A DNA stretch of 64,000 bases from Lachnospiraceae bacterium (GCA_017553505.1 JAFZLD010000019.1:109709-173708), one strand, 5' to 3'. Shown: positions 16,627 through 26,043, counted from the stretch's first letter. The notes: a model not told the origin generated them from the sequence alone. Made by a program: numbers and translations.

Positions 16627-17508
16627 ATGGCAGATCTGACATATACAGAACTTCAAAAAATCGAAAAACGCGCCAAGGTTTCCGGTACAGTCGGCAAGAC
16701 CGTTACGTACTTTCTCCTGACGCTTTGGGGACTTATCGTGCTGTTTCCTTTTTACTGGATGTTACTTACGTCCATTAAGAGTTACAGCTCGTACAACTCC
16801 GAATATGTGCCCAAGTTCATTGCAACGCATCCCACGACTCAGAACTACGTGGATGCATTTACCACCGTTAATCTCGGCAAATATTTCTTTAACACGGTAG
16901 TGTTCACCGTTCTTACCACCGCTGTTATGATGGTGGTTACGGTGCTTGCGGCGTTTGCTTTTTCCCGCCTTAAGTTCAAGGGCAAAAGCATTACTTTCGC
17001 CATATTTCTTTCACTTATGATGATTCCCAACGAACTTGTGGTCATCACCAATTACGTTACGATTACCAACTGGAACATGCGTAACACCTTCCAGGGTCTT
17101 ATACTTCCGAGCGTGGCTTCGGTCTTCTATATCTACCTGCTCAAAGAAAACTTCGAGCAGATTCCCGAAGAACTCTACAAAGCCGCCAAGGTCGACGGAA
17201 CTTCAGACCTTAAATACCTGCTTAAAGTTATGATTCCCATCAGTAAGCCTACCATCATAACCATTCTGATTCTTAAGGTTATCGAATGTTGGAACTCTTA
17301 CGTATGGCCGCGACTTGTTACCGACAATGAAGCCTACTATCTTGTAAGTAACGGTATTCAGGAGATTCGCGAGAACGGTTTCGGTCGTGAGAATATCCCT
17401 GCCATGATGGCGGCGGTTGTGGTAATCTCCGTGCCGCTTGTTGTGCTGTTCCTTATCTTCCACAAGAAAATCATGGAAGGCGTTTCGAGGGGAGGTACCA
17501 AGGGATGA
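16627..17508 (+). CDS. Sugar ABC transporter permease, MalG/UgpE type
   Basis: 293 residues, AAGGAGGG seven bases upstream of the ATG. Six helices are predicted. The EAA loop reads YKAAKVDGTSDLKYLLKVMIP near residue 185. It forms the second half of the importer channel. Its TGA overlaps the ATG of the binding-protein gene (ATGATG junction at 17505-17510), which suggests translational coupling. Confidence 0.93.
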   Translation: MADLTYTELQKIEKRAKVSGTVGKTVTYFLLTLWGLIVLFPFYWMLLTSIKSYSSYNSEYVPKFIATHPTTQNYVDAFTTVNLGKYFFNTVVFTVLTTAVMMVVTVLAAFAFSRLKFKGKSITFAIFLSLMMIPNELVVITNYVTITNWNMRNTFQGLILPSVASVFYIYLLKENFEQIPEELYKAAKVDGTSDLKYLLKVMIPISKPTIITILILKVIECWNSYVWPRLVTDNEAYYLVSNGIQEIRENGFGRENIPAMMAAVVVISVPLVVLFLIFHKKIMEGVSRGGTKG

Positions 17509-19118
17509 TGAAGAAGTTTTTAAGCGGGGCGCTGCGCGTTCTTTTGCCGGCTGCGCTTCTGTCACTTACAGCTTGCCACGGTTCCAAGGGGCTCGATCCT
17601 TTCAGCGTGCCCGAGAGCTTTGATGAGAGCAAACATTACGAAATCACATTCTGGGCCAAGAACGATACGAATATGACCCAGGCCAATATTTACAGACAGG
17701 CTATAGAGGACTTCGAGAAGCTCTACCCCAATATCACCGTCAACATGCGTATTTACACGGATTACGGGCGCATCTACAACGATGTTATTACCAACATTTC
17801 CACCCGCACTACGCCCAACGTTTGTATCACGTATCCCGACCATATAGCTACTTATCTTACGGGTGCCAATACCGTAGTGCCGCTTGACGAACTGATGGCG
17901 GACTCCCGCTTCGGTCTTAACGGAGCCGAGCTTAAATACGAGCCCGTAGGCACCATTGTGCCCAAATTCATCGATGAATGTCGCCTCGGTGATACCGCTT
18001 ACGCAATTCCTTACATGCGCTCTACCGAAGCATGCTATGTCAATAAAACTTTAGTCGAGAAGCTCGGCTACACTCTTCCCGACAAGCTCACCTGGGACTT
18101 TGTCTACGAAGTGTCCGAGAAAGCCATGGAGAAGGACGCGGACGGCAACTTCAAGGTAAACGGGCAGAAAGTCATGATACCCTTTATCTACAAGTCCACC
18201 GACAACATGATGATTCAGATGCTTAAGCAAAAGAACGCGGGTTACTCAGATACCGACGGCAACATCCTTCTTTTTAACGACGATACAAGGTCCATACTTG
18301 AGACTACGTATGATGCCGCGAAGATTGGTGCTTTCTCGACCTTTAAGATTTCAAGTTACCCCGGTAACTTCTTGAACGCAGGTCAGTGTATCTTTGCTAT
18401 CGACTCCACTGCCGGCGCTACATGGATGGGGCCTCACGCCACCAATCATGATATTGCCGAGGACAAGATTATCGACTTTGAAATGGTGGTTACCACGATT
18501 CCGCAGTTTGATACCGAGCACCCGGTAATGATTTCGCAGGGTCCTTCGATTTGTGTGTTCAATAAAGCCGACCCCGACGAAGTTCTGGCATCGTGGCTCT
18601 TTGCCCAGTACCTGATAACACCTGAGATTCAGACCGCCTACGCTTCTACCGAAGGCTACGTGCCCGTTACGGAGAAGGCGTTGAACCTTCCTTCATATAT
18701 TGACTACCTGTCCAAAGAAGGCATCGACGAAGACCTTCACTACGCACCCAAGCTTCAGGCTTCGAAGTTACTGACCGCCAACATTAATAACACCTTCATC
18801 ACCCCCGTATTTAACGGCTCCGCTTCTCTTCGCGATGCTGCGGGACAGCTTATTGAAAGTGTTACCAAATCAGCCCGTCGTAACGAGAAAGTTGATGACG
18901 CATACTACGAAAAGCTTTACAAAGATACCGCAAGCCTCTACCACCTCGATTCAGGCATGAAAGTAAGTACCGGGGAGATGAGAAAACAGGAATTCGGACC
19001 GCTTCCCACTACCTCGAAAGTGCTTCTCCTTCTGATAGTTCTTACGTGGGTGGCTATCGGCGGAACTTACCTGTACGGCTTTGTAAAAAAGCGCTATGGT
19101 AAAAATAACAATAAATAG
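17505..19118 (+). CDS. Extracellular solute-binding lipoprotein with an extra C-terminal membrane helix
   Basis: 537 residues. The N-terminal signal ends in the lipobox LTAC, so the mature protein is lipid-anchored. The family-1 solute-binding fold follows, with IYNDVITNISTRTTPNVCI and YAIPYMRSTEACYVN as typical segments and FAQYLITPEIQTAYAS near the end. Unusually, residues about 505-527 form a strong transmembrane helix (VLLLLIVLTWVAIGGTYLYG) followed by a basic tail KKRYGKNNNK. It delivers substrate, probably a carbohydrate or glycerol-phosphate compound, to the permease pair upstream. GGGAGG precedes the start; the ATG at 17508 is an equal alternative. Confidence 0.9.
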   Translation: MMKKFLSGALRVLLPAALLSLTACHGSKGLDPFSVPESFDESKHYEITFWAKNDTNMTQANIYRQAIEDFEKLYPNITVNMRIYTDYGRIYNDVITNISTRTTPNVCITYPDHIATYLTGANTVVPLDELMADSRFGLNGAELKYEPVGTIVPKFIDECRLGDTAYAIPYMRSTEACYVNKTLVEKLGYTLPDKLTWDFVYEVSEKAMEKDADGNFKVNGQKVMIPFIYKSTDNMMIQMLKQKNAGYSDTDGNILLFNDDTRSILETTYDAAKIGAFSTFKISSYPGNFLNAGQCIFAIDSTAGATWMGPHATNHDIAEDKIIDFEMVVTTIPQFDTEHPVMISQGPSICVFNKADPDEVLASWLFAQYLITPEIQTAYASTEGYVPVTEKALNLPSYIDYLSKEGIDEDLHYAPKLQASKLLTANINNTFITPVFNGSASLRDAAGQLIESVTKSARRNEKVDDAYYEKLYKDTASLYHLDSGMKVSTGEMRKQEFGPLPTTSKVLLLLIVLTWVAIGGTYLYGFVKKRYGKNNNK

Positions 19119-19151
19119 ATAAATAATTAACAAACTTTAGTAATATAAGCA

Positions 19152-19179
19152 TTGATTTGTTTCGTGTTTTCGTTATAAT
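19152..19179 (+). promoter_or_regulatory. Sigma-A promoter of the OB-fold-like lipoprotein gene
   Basis: TTGATT (19152-19157), 16-bp spacer, TATAAT (19174-19179). It separates the small lipoprotein gene from the importer operon. Confidence 0.7.
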
Positions 19180-19249
19180 CGAATTTGTAAGCCAAATAAT
19201 TGTATACGCTTATACATACCCCACGCGGGTACACCTAAGGAGGATTATC

Positions 19250-19933
19250 ATGAAAAAATTAACAGCACTTTTGATGGCGCTTGTTTGTGTTCTTGCTTTT
19301 GCAGGATGCGGCGCCGAGAAGAAGACTGCAGGCGCTATGAGCTACGCAGAGTACACTGCTGCAGCAGTTGACGCCGAAGTTACCGTTGAATGTTACGTTC
19401 AGGCTCATCAGTCATGGTGGGACAACAAAGTTACCGTTTACGCAGCTGACAAGGACGGCGCTTACTTCATCTACAATGCAGAATGTTCTGAAGAAGATGC
19501 CAAGAAACTTACCCCCGGTACCAAGATTTTGGTTAAGGGCCACAAGGGCGAATGGGCAGGCGAAGTTGAAGTTGTTGACGGTACCATCGAGTTCCTTTCC
19601 GGCAAGACTTATGTAGCAGCAGCCAAGGACGTTACCGACAAGCTTGGCAAGGACGAAATCGCTAACTTCCAGAACCAGCTCGTATCTTTCAAGGACATGA
19701 CCGTTGAAAGCGTTACTTACAAGAACGATCAGCCCGGCGATGACATCTACGTTACCCTTTCCAAGGACGGCGCTAACTACGACTTCTGCCTTGAGTACTA
19801 CTTAAACGGCAGCGACGAAGCTTTCTACAATCTTGTAGGCGGTCTTCAGGCAGGTCAGACCGTTGATGTTGAAGGTTACCTCTACTGGTACGAGGGACTT
19901 AACCCCCACATCACCAAGGTTACTGTTAAATAA
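19250..19933 (+). CDS. Small lipoprotein with two OB-fold-like repeats
   Basis: 227 residues from the ATG at 19250, with AAGGAGG eight bases upstream. Residues 1-20 are a signal peptide ending in the lipobox FAGC. The mature part appears to hold two related beta-rich stretches: VTVECYVQAHQSW...GTKILVKGHKGEW (about 45-110) and LVSFKDMTVESV...GQTVDVEGYLYWYEG (about 145-220). This strand pattern fits an OB-fold, but I do not recognise the family. The gene is very rich in strong codons, which suggests high expression. It has its own promoter and a row of three hairpins downstream. Confidence 0.8.
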   Translation: MKKLTALLMALVCVLAFAGCGAEKKTAGAMSYAEYTAAAVDAEVTVECYVQAHQSWWDNKVTVYAADKDGAYFIYNAECSEEDAKKLTPGTKILVKGHKGEWAGEVEVVDGTIEFLSGKTYVAAAKDVTDKLGKDEIANFQNQLVSFKDMTVESVTYKNDQPGDDIYVTLSKDGANYDFCLEYYLNGSDEAFYNLVGGLQAGQTVDVEGYLYWYEGLNPHITKVTVK

Positions 19934-19941
19934 TTAAGCCG

Positions 19942-20002
19942 GAATAAATCCAATAGATTTATTCAAAGGCGCCCGATAATAAATCGTGTGGCGATTTATT
20001 AT
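19942..20002 (+). other. Twin hairpins sharing the AATAAATC word
   Basis: Hairpin 1: GAATAAATC / GATTTATTC (19942-19964, loop CAATA). Hairpin 2: ATAATAAATCG / CGATTTATTAT (19976-20002, loop TGTGG). The two stems share AATAAATC, so they could also pair with each other. Neither is followed by a T-run; the real terminator lies further on at 20026-20054. Confidence 0.6.
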
Positions 20003-20025
20003 ATACGCTTTAAATGCAATATAAG

Positions 20026-20054
20026 ACCCGAGGTCATATGGCCTCGGGTTTTTC
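20026..20054 (+). terminator. Terminator after the lipoprotein gene
   Basis: ACCCGAGGTC / GGCCTCGGGT stem with an ATAT loop (one T-G pair), followed by TTTTTCTTTT. The convergent FRG gene ends about 10 bases beyond. Confidence 0.9.
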
Positions 20055-20065
20055 TTTTGCATATA

Positions 20066-20881
20066 TTACTTCTCTTCTTTCTTATTCACGTAGTAATGTC
20101 TTCCGAGCCACTTTGACAATCCGTCGAGGCCGGAGTAAATGATACGTTCGGAAATGTTCTGCTGATCGAGCATGTCTCTGATACGCCAGCGAAGGTCTTT
20201 GTTGATGACGTAGCGAACGGTGTTGTTCGTATACTTGTCAAAGAACTCTTCTATGTTGTTAACCGCATCGGGCACGATTGCAAAGAACGAATACTGATTA
20301 ACGATTCGGGGATCGATTGACGGAGGCTCTACCACTACCATTGCGCTGTCCTGCATGTCCTCATCGTACTGGTCGAGGTCGGTTGCCACTTCGCTTAACA
20401 TGTTCACGGTAAATACGGAAGTCTGATTGTCCGCAAGCACCTTTTTATAACGTCCGGGAAGCATCGCATGGAGCTCCTTGATGTCGATACGCCAGATAAC
20501 ACAGTCGTGAGCGGTCATGTCGTCAAGATTATGTTCGGTGGTGGAAAAATGAAGCGCAATGAGCGGCGACTGGGACCAGTCAAGAAGTCTCGTCGGAAGT
20601 CCGTGGTGCTGGCCGAGAATCATCTGTCTCCATACGCTCTTCTCGATAAGCGGGTCCTCTAAGCATCCGTACTTGGTAAAATTGTTAAGGATACAGGGCT
20701 CAAGCGTCTTCTTGGCGCTCTTACAGTTACGGGACAAGCTTGTGGTAAGCTTAAAGTCCACGTCCGTCATCCCGCGGTACAGATAAAGGCTTCTGTTACG
20801 CTGAAGGTCGGGTCTGTATTCCTGCTCGGTAATAAGCGGAAGCACATCCTCTATTGTATTAATCTCTACAGTCTTAATCAT
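20066..20881 (-). CDS. FRG-domain protein
   Basis: 271 residues. The FRG domain covers about residues 25-125: it opens with YLYRGMTDVDFKL (the F/Y-x-R-G motif) and continues with LGQHHGLPTRLLDWSQSPLIAL and LHFSTTEH. The C-terminal half (SIDPRIVNQYSFFAIV) fits the same family. FRG proteins are widespread; their biochemical function is not established, and some occur in phage-defence contexts. It starts 16 bases after the NUDIX gene and is co-transcribed with it. Confidence 0.85.
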   Translation of the reverse strand: MIKTVEINTIEDVLPLITEQEYRPDLQRNRSLYLYRGMTDVDFKLTTSLSRNCKSAKKTLEPCILNNFTKYGCLEDPLIEKSVWRQMILGQHHGLPTRLLDWSQSPLIALHFSTTEHNLDDMTAHDCVIWRIDIKELHAMLPGRYKKVLADNQTSVFTVNMLSEVATDLDQYDEDMQDSAMVVVEPPSIDPRIVNQYSFFAIVPDAVNNIEEFFDKYTNNTVRYVINKDLRWRIRDMLDQQNISERIIYSGLDGLSKWLGRHYYVNKKEEK

Positions 20882-20897
20882 GTTATGTTAACCTCTC

Positions 20898-21542
20898 CTA
20901 TTTATTCCATAAATCACATGCGAACCACATGAGCGCTCCGAGTGTGAACATCGGATAGAATATTCCGCGGTCGTCGGTGCCCTTCTTTATAAGTTCCAAA
21001 GCTTTTTCTTTGTCTACTAAGCAGAAGCCGTCGAAAGCCTCTCCGCCTACCGCTCCGGTCTGGTCAAGAGAGCTTAAATCATCAAGCTCGATTACCGCTC
21101 CCACGAGACCGTTACTCTCATCCGTAAGTCCGGGAGTCGAGAACACGCAAGGATTAATCACGAATACCTTGTCCGTATCCTTAACGGTAATACCGGTCTC
21201 TTCTTTAATCTCTCTGACCGCCGTTATAAGAAGCGCATCCGGCTTACCTTTATCACAGTCGTCTACAAGCCCCGCAGGCACGCTTAAAAGGTATTGGCCT
21301 ACAGGATATCTGTATTCATAGTTAAGCAGGAGTCTGGGCGCCTCTCCGGGCGTTTTAAGCACCACATAGCATGTCGCCGCATCAGCCTGCATATGTTTAA
21401 ACTCTTCTTCCGTCAATGTAGCCGTCAAATGCTCGGCATCATGGCGCGTCGCATCGAAGTAATGCTTGCCCTCCTCGTATTGCAAATCGTATACCTTTAC
21501 GAACTTGGTCTCCAGTAAAGGCTTAACGCATTTTTTGTCCAT
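20898..21542 (-). CDS. NUDIX hydrolase, ADP-ribose pyrophosphatase-like
   Basis: 214 residues. The NUDIX box is centred at about residues 90-112: GLVDD, then AVREIKEETGI, which provides the R-E-x-x-E-E metal ligands. The preceding YRYPVGQYLLSVPAG and following FSTPGLTDE are typical of ADP-ribose or nucleoside-diphosphate-sugar hydrolases. The N-terminal half holds an LKTPG...LLNYEYRYP beta segment. Substrate is inferred only. It is first in a two-gene unit with the FRG protein; the pairing may be functional. Confidence 0.87.
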   Translation of the reverse strand: MDKKCVKPLLETKFVKVYDLQYEEGKHYFDATRHDAEHLTATLTEEEFKHMQADAATCYVVLKTPGEAPRLLLNYEYRYPVGQYLLSVPAGLVDDCDKGKPDALLITAVREIKEETGITVKDTDKVFVINPCVFSTPGLTDESNGLVGAVIELDDLSSLDQTGAVGGEAFDGFCLVDKEKALELIKKGTDDRGIFYPMFTLGALMWFACDLWNK

Positions 21543-21575
21543 AGTCTGTCATTCTCCGTTTCAACATCACGGCTC

Positions 21576-21627
21576 TCAAAGAAAGGGACACCCAATCAAC
21601 CTCTAAAGGTCAATGCCCGGTGTCCCT
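21576..21627 (-). terminator. Terminator after the HD-GYP/GGDEF gene
   Basis: Minus strand AGGGACACC / GGTGTCCCT stem with a 26-base loop that holds a second small hairpin (ACCT/AGGT), followed by TTTCTTT. Confidence 0.7.
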
Positions 21628-21632
21628 GCACT

Positions 21633-23915
21633 TTAATCCGAAACCGTCATGTGCATGATCTTTTTATTATTATACATTGCCTGGTCGGCACGTTTCAAGA
21701 CATCGCCCACAGTTTTATCAAGCTTGGGATCGTATACCGCAATGCCTGCCGCAAGCGATACTCTTCCGTGAATTGCATCACCCTTCGCAGCACTGTCTTC
21801 CACTGCTTTTTTGAGTTCCTCCATAAGTTCTTCTCTGTGCTCATAGTCGGAGCCTTCAAGAATCGCCACAAACTCATCTCCGCCGATTCTGAATACCGGA
21901 CTGTGTTTGAATACGCTGCACATCAGTCGACAGCCGTTTACGATGTAGATATCGCCTATATCGTGACCGAAGTTATCGTTAACTCCCTTAAGGCCATTCA
22001 AATCGCACTCTACAAGAGCAAAAGAAGCATCCTCGCCATCACCGCTTATCTTACTTTTAAGCATCTCAACCTTGTCCATGTAAGCCGCGACGCTTCGTAC
22101 GCCTGTAAGCGGGTCTCTGTTGACGATACGATTGCTCTTGGAAAGTTTAGCCTGCAAAGCGTTCGCCTGATCTCTCATGCAGTACATAAGCGCCTTGGAA
22201 ACCTGACCTACAGATAAAGGCTTGTACAGATAAGCATTCATTCCGCTCTCTGTCGCTCTCTCCACATCTGCATAAGAATGACTCACGGAAACGGCTATAA
22301 TCGGGATTGTATCCATTCCGCTTATCTTTAATTCTCTTATCTTCTTGGTTGTTTCAAATCCGTCAAGTCCCGGCATGAAAAGATCCATAAGAATAGCATC
22401 AAAAGCATCATCATCAACGTTCTTAATGATATCGAGTGCTTCGTCTCCGCTTCCGGCCTCGGTAATCCATGCTCCCGCCTCTCTTAGTATATCTGCGCCG
22501 ACAGTTCTCGAAACTTCATCGTCTTCCACAAGAAGAATATTGATGCCGCTTAAGTCACTGTCTTCATTACGCATTACGAAAGGCTCGTCGTATTCGAGTT
22601 CTTTGTTTTCTATGTGATTTCTGAGTTTTTCTTTGGACTTTTTAAAACAGTCAAGGATCTTAGGCGAGAAAACTCCGCACTCACCGCGCATAATCATATC
22701 GAAAGCTTCTTCAAAGTCAAAAGCATCTTTATAGCAACGCTTATTGATAAGCGCATCAAAGCAATCCACAACAGACACAATCTGCGCGCTTATCGGTATC
22801 TCGTCACCCTTAAGACCTTCGGGATAACCCTTGCCGTCATATTTTTCATGATGATACTTACAGATATCAAGACTTGTCTGCAAGTATTCCGCACTCCAGT
22901 CAAGTGGCGCAAGCTTAAGTATCTCGCAGCCTCTGTTACTGTGAGACTTCATGGTTTCAAATTCTTCCGGAGTAAGTCGTCCCGGCTTAAGGAGTATCGC
23001 ATCGGGAATCGAAATTTTGCCAAGGTCGTGAAGAGCGCTCGCCGATGTAATAAGGTCTACCTTATTGGGTGTAAGCCCGTATTCGGGATAACTTCTCATC
23101 ACTTCTTCCGCGATGATATGGGTGAAGCCTTTAACTCTTCTTACGTGTTCACCGCTTTCTATGTCTCTTGCTTCTACGATATTACCAAGGAAAGCAATAA
23201 TGTCTTCATTTAATCTATTTAATCTCTTGTTCTTTTCCTGCAGTGCCTCAGTTCTGATTGAAACCGCATCCTCAAGGTGCTGTCTGAAAGCGGCTTCGCC
23301 CTTATCCTGTCTCTCAATGCTTCTTGATGCGAAGATAAGTCTGTGTTCTTTGGTGAAGTTGCCCATTCGCATGAGCTTGGCCTCACAATGTCTCTTGGTG
23401 TTACCTGACTGAAGATTATATGTGATGTAGTAGGATTTCTTTTCCTCAAGTTGCTTAATGATGGTTTCCGATTCAAGCTGCGGAGCCGCAAATTCCTTAC
23501 TGTCGTCGCTCAAAAGATTGTTGAAAAACAGCTCTCTTGTGGCTACGGCACCCTTTCCTTTGGCTTTCGAATAAGCCTCCATCATTTCCTTGGGAGCCTT
23601 CAATAATTCAGCGGTGTCTTCGTCTATGTCTATAAGAAAAATAATGTCATACTCATCTGTCAGTCCGTCGACAATCGAATAATAGTCTGACATTGATTTT
23701 CTTACTTTTCTGGCTCTTAACTGAGAATAAATATAAAGAAACAGCAGTACAAAGAAAAAGATTGCAATCGGAATAAAGGCTATAACGTCAACACCTCTGT
23801 CAAGCCCAAGCTTGTAAGACATGTAACATACTGCCTGAAAAAGAATGACTGCGATTATCGCCACTACGATGTTGGCAATTGTATTGCGTATCATTTTACT
23901 TTTGTATTTTCCCAT
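21633..23915 (-). CDS. Membrane HD-GYP / response-regulator / GGDEF protein
   Basis: 760 residues from the ATG at 23915, preceded by GGGAG; a TTG at 23954 in the same frame has no ribosome site. Two membrane helices (about 10-35 and 43-63) are followed by a sensor-like region, then HD-GYP (about 240-455; HDLGK, HHEKYDGKGYP), a receiver domain (about 457-580; LLVEDDE, phospho-Asp in AILMDLFMPG, KP in LYKPLS), and GGDEF (about 600-755; RDPLTGVRS, RIGGDEFVA). HD-GYP would degrade and GGDEF make c-di-GMP; both active sites look intact. The receiver sits between the two enzymes. It is divergent from another GGDEF gene. Confidence 0.9.
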   Translation of the reverse strand: MGKYKSKMIRNTIANIVVAIIAVILFQAVCYMSYKLGLDRGVDVIAFIPIAIFFFVLLFLYIYSQLRARKVRKSMSDYYSIVDGLTDEYDIIFLIDIDEDTAELLKAPKEMMEAYSKAKGKGAVATRELFFNNLLSDDSKEFAAPQLESETIIKQLEEKKSYYITYNLQSGNTKRHCEAKLMRMGNFTKEHRLIFASRSIERQDKGEAAFRQHLEDAVSIRTEALQEKNKRLNRLNEDIIAFLGNIVEARDIESGEHVRRVKGFTHIIAEEVMRSYPEYGLTPNKVDLITSASALHDLGKISIPDAILLKPGRLTPEEFETMKSHSNRGCEILKLAPLDWSAEYLQTSLDICKYHHEKYDGKGYPEGLKGDEIPISAQIVSVVDCFDALINKRCYKDAFDFEEAFDMIMRGECGVFSPKILDCFKKSKEKLRNHIENKELEYDEPFVMRNEDSDLSGINILLVEDDEVSRTVGADILREAGAWITEAGSGDEALDIIKNVDDDAFDAILMDLFMPGLDGFETTKKIRELKISGMDTIPIIAVSVSHSYADVERATESGMNAYLYKPLSVGQVSKALMYCMRDQANALQAKLSKSNRIVNRDPLTGVRSVAAYMDKVEMLKSKISGDGEDASFALVECDLNGLKGVNDNFGHDIGDIYIVNGCRLMCSVFKHSPVFRIGGDEFVAILEGSDYEHREELMEELKKAVEDSAAKGDAIHGRVSLAAGIAVYDPKLDKTVGDVLKRADQAMYNNKKIMHMTVSD

Positions 23916-24084
23916 AAAACGCTCCCATTTACGGACAATCCCGGTTATCCGCAAGTAAAATCATAAAAATCCATAGAACATTTTACCAGCAATAAATTAA
24001 CAAATTGTAATTGATTTTAATGCAATTTAAAGTGTTTCGTGGTAGTATGGAGTAGGGAGAGTTACATTAAGAGGAGGCATTTTT

Positions 24085-25992
24085 TTGAAGAAGAAGATTG
24101 CGATTTATGCAAACGGTTGGGGTGCCGACAATGTAGCCTTGTTCATCAGAGGCATTGAGTACTATCTTTCCGATAAGGACTCAGATCTTTTCACATTCTT
24201 ATCCTATGGCTTCTATTCCATGTCTAAGGGCGATGAAGCCGCCGAGAATAAAGTATTCGACATCGTTGATGCCGATCGTTTCGACGGAGCCATAGTATTT
24301 TCCAACGGACTTAACAGTACTTCAGAAGCAGAAAGAATCGTATCGCGTGCGGTCAAAGCAGGCGTTCCTGTTGTGAGCCTTGGTATTCATTTTCCGGGAG
24401 CTTCTTTTGTAAATGTCAACAGCTATATAGGTATGCGCGAATTGAGTCAGCATCTCGTATATGAGCACAAGGTTCGCGACGTCGTATATCTTGCGGGCAA
24501 TGAAGGCAATCCCGACTCCGAATCCAGACTCGACGCACTCTCCGAGGTTCTTGAAGAGGTCGGCGGCAAGGTTCGTAACATTCACTATACCAACTGGGCA
24601 ACGGATCTTACCGTTGAGACAATAGATAATTTCTACAACACCAAGGACAAGCTTCCCGACGCATTTGTATGTGCCAATGACTATATCGCTCTTGCCGCAT
24701 GTTCAGAGCTTGAAAATATCGGTATCAATGTACCCGACGATGTTCTGGTAACCGGTTTTGACGGTATTAAAGACGGCAAGACTTTTTATCCTTCGATTTC
24801 TACGGTTGTACAGGATTATTTTGCCCAGGGCGAAGCCTGCGCCGAGATTATACTTAAGAAAATTGAAGAGCACTCTACCGCTCCTACCGAAAGGCTTATC
24901 GCTTCAAGATTCCTTCCCGGCGAGAGTTGCGGATGCATGGATTCCCGTAACAGCAGACTTGAGCGTGACAATGCCTGTCGTAAGAACTATTTCGCCCGCA
25001 CGGAGAAAGTTTTCTTTGACAGCCATCTTACCAATATGGAGAACGCTCTCTTCTCCTGCGCTCATGCTACCGCAATCGCACGTACCATGACAGGTTTTTA
25101 CCGGGCAGACCACTTTGTGGAGGGTAATACCTTCGCGGTTCTCGGCGAGAGCAGTTATGCGGCTTCTATCTACAATGATGAAGTGTCTCTTACCAGAGGC
25201 GGTTTCAGTGACCATTTAAAGCCCGTTGTAGCCCTTTACGACGGTGTCGCCCTTGATATTGATACTTTCCACCGCAACGACCTGGTACCCGGATACAAGG
25301 AATCCGACAAGCTTCGCAATTTCTTTTACGTAGCTATCCACAGTGATGAGGTTCTTTACGGCTATTTCATAATCGAGAATGTCATTGCCCGTATCGAGGA
25401 CTTTACACTTGAAGTATACAGACGTTCTTTCAGGGATTCACTTGATAAGTTCCGACAGAACATGCGCCTTGAGTATCTTAACCAGAAGCTCATGGAACTT
25501 TATACCAGAGACTCTCTTACCGGGCTTTACAATCGATTCGGCTACGAGACTCTTGCCATTCCCATGTTCAAGGAAGCGCATGCCAAGAACAAGTCTCTTG
25601 CGGTTGTATTCGTGGACATTAACCGCATGAAGCTTATCAACGATAATTTCGGCCACTTGCAGGGCGACCTTGCGATTCGTACCATTGCCAATGCAATACT
25701 TCAGCAGGCTCCCGAGTCCTGGATTGCCATCCGTTACGGCGGCGACGAGTACTTAATTATCGGTGAATGTGATAATGAGGATGAGGTTAAAGACCTTGTG
25801 GCTCACATGGAAGAAGGCATTAAGAAGCAGGTCAGACGTATGAGCCTTCCTTTCGAGCTAAGCGCCAGCTGCGGTTACATCATGACAGATCCTACATCTA
25901 CTCTCACGCTTGCCGAGTACATCAAGCAAGCCGACGATGTCATGTATGAGCATAAGAAGCAGTCTTACGAGGCTGAAGGCTACAAGAGATAA
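24085..25992 (+). CDS. Periplasmic-binding-protein-like sensor fused to GGDEF diguanylate cyclase
   Basis: 635 residues from a TTG start preceded by GAGGAGG. Residues 1-270 resemble the ligand-binding core of LacI-type regulators (DAFVCANDYIALAACSELE, VTGFDGIKDGK) but without any DNA-binding helix-turn-helix and without a signal peptide, so the sensor is cytoplasmic. A middle region of about 180 residues has Cys-Gly-Cys in GESCGCMD. The C-terminal GGDEF domain (about 468-630) has RDSLTGLYNR and an active-site GGDEY. It probably makes c-di-GMP in response to an internal small molecule. The HD-GYP/GGDEF gene lies divergently upstream. Confidence 0.9.
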   Translation: MKKKIAIYANGWGADNVALFIRGIEYYLSDKDSDLFTFLSYGFYSMSKGDEAAENKVFDIVDADRFDGAIVFSNGLNSTSEAERIVSRAVKAGVPVVSLGIHFPGASFVNVNSYIGMRELSQHLVYEHKVRDVVYLAGNEGNPDSESRLDALSEVLEEVGGKVRNIHYTNWATDLTVETIDNFYNTKDKLPDAFVCANDYIALAACSELENIGINVPDDVLVTGFDGIKDGKTFYPSISTVVQDYFAQGEACAEIILKKIEEHSTAPTERLIASRFLPGESCGCMDSRNSRLERDNACRKNYFARTEKVFFDSHLTNMENALFSCAHATAIARTMTGFYRADHFVEGNTFAVLGESSYAASIYNDEVSLTRGGFSDHLKPVVALYDGVALDIDTFHRNDLVPGYKESDKLRNFFYVAIHSDEVLYGYFIIENVIARIEDFTLEVYRRSFRDSLDKFRQNMRLEYLNQKLMELYTRDSLTGLYNRFGYETLAIPMFKEAHAKNKSLAVVFVDINRMKLINDNFGHLQGDLAIRTIANAILQQAPESWIAIRYGGDEYLIIGECDNEDEVKDLVAHMEEGIKKQVRRMSLPFELSASCGYIMTDPTSTLTLAEYIKQADDVMYEHKKQSYEAEGYKR

Positions 25993-26007
25993 TATTTAAG
26001 CATAATT

Positions 26008-26043
26008 AATGCCGGGTGCGATTGATGCATCCGGCATTTTTAT
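26008..26043. terminator. Shared terminator between convergent genes
   Basis: AATGCCGG / CCGGCATT stem (26008-26015, 26031-26038) with a partly paired loop, followed by TTTTTATT on the plus strand. It lies between two convergent genes. Confidence 0.75.
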
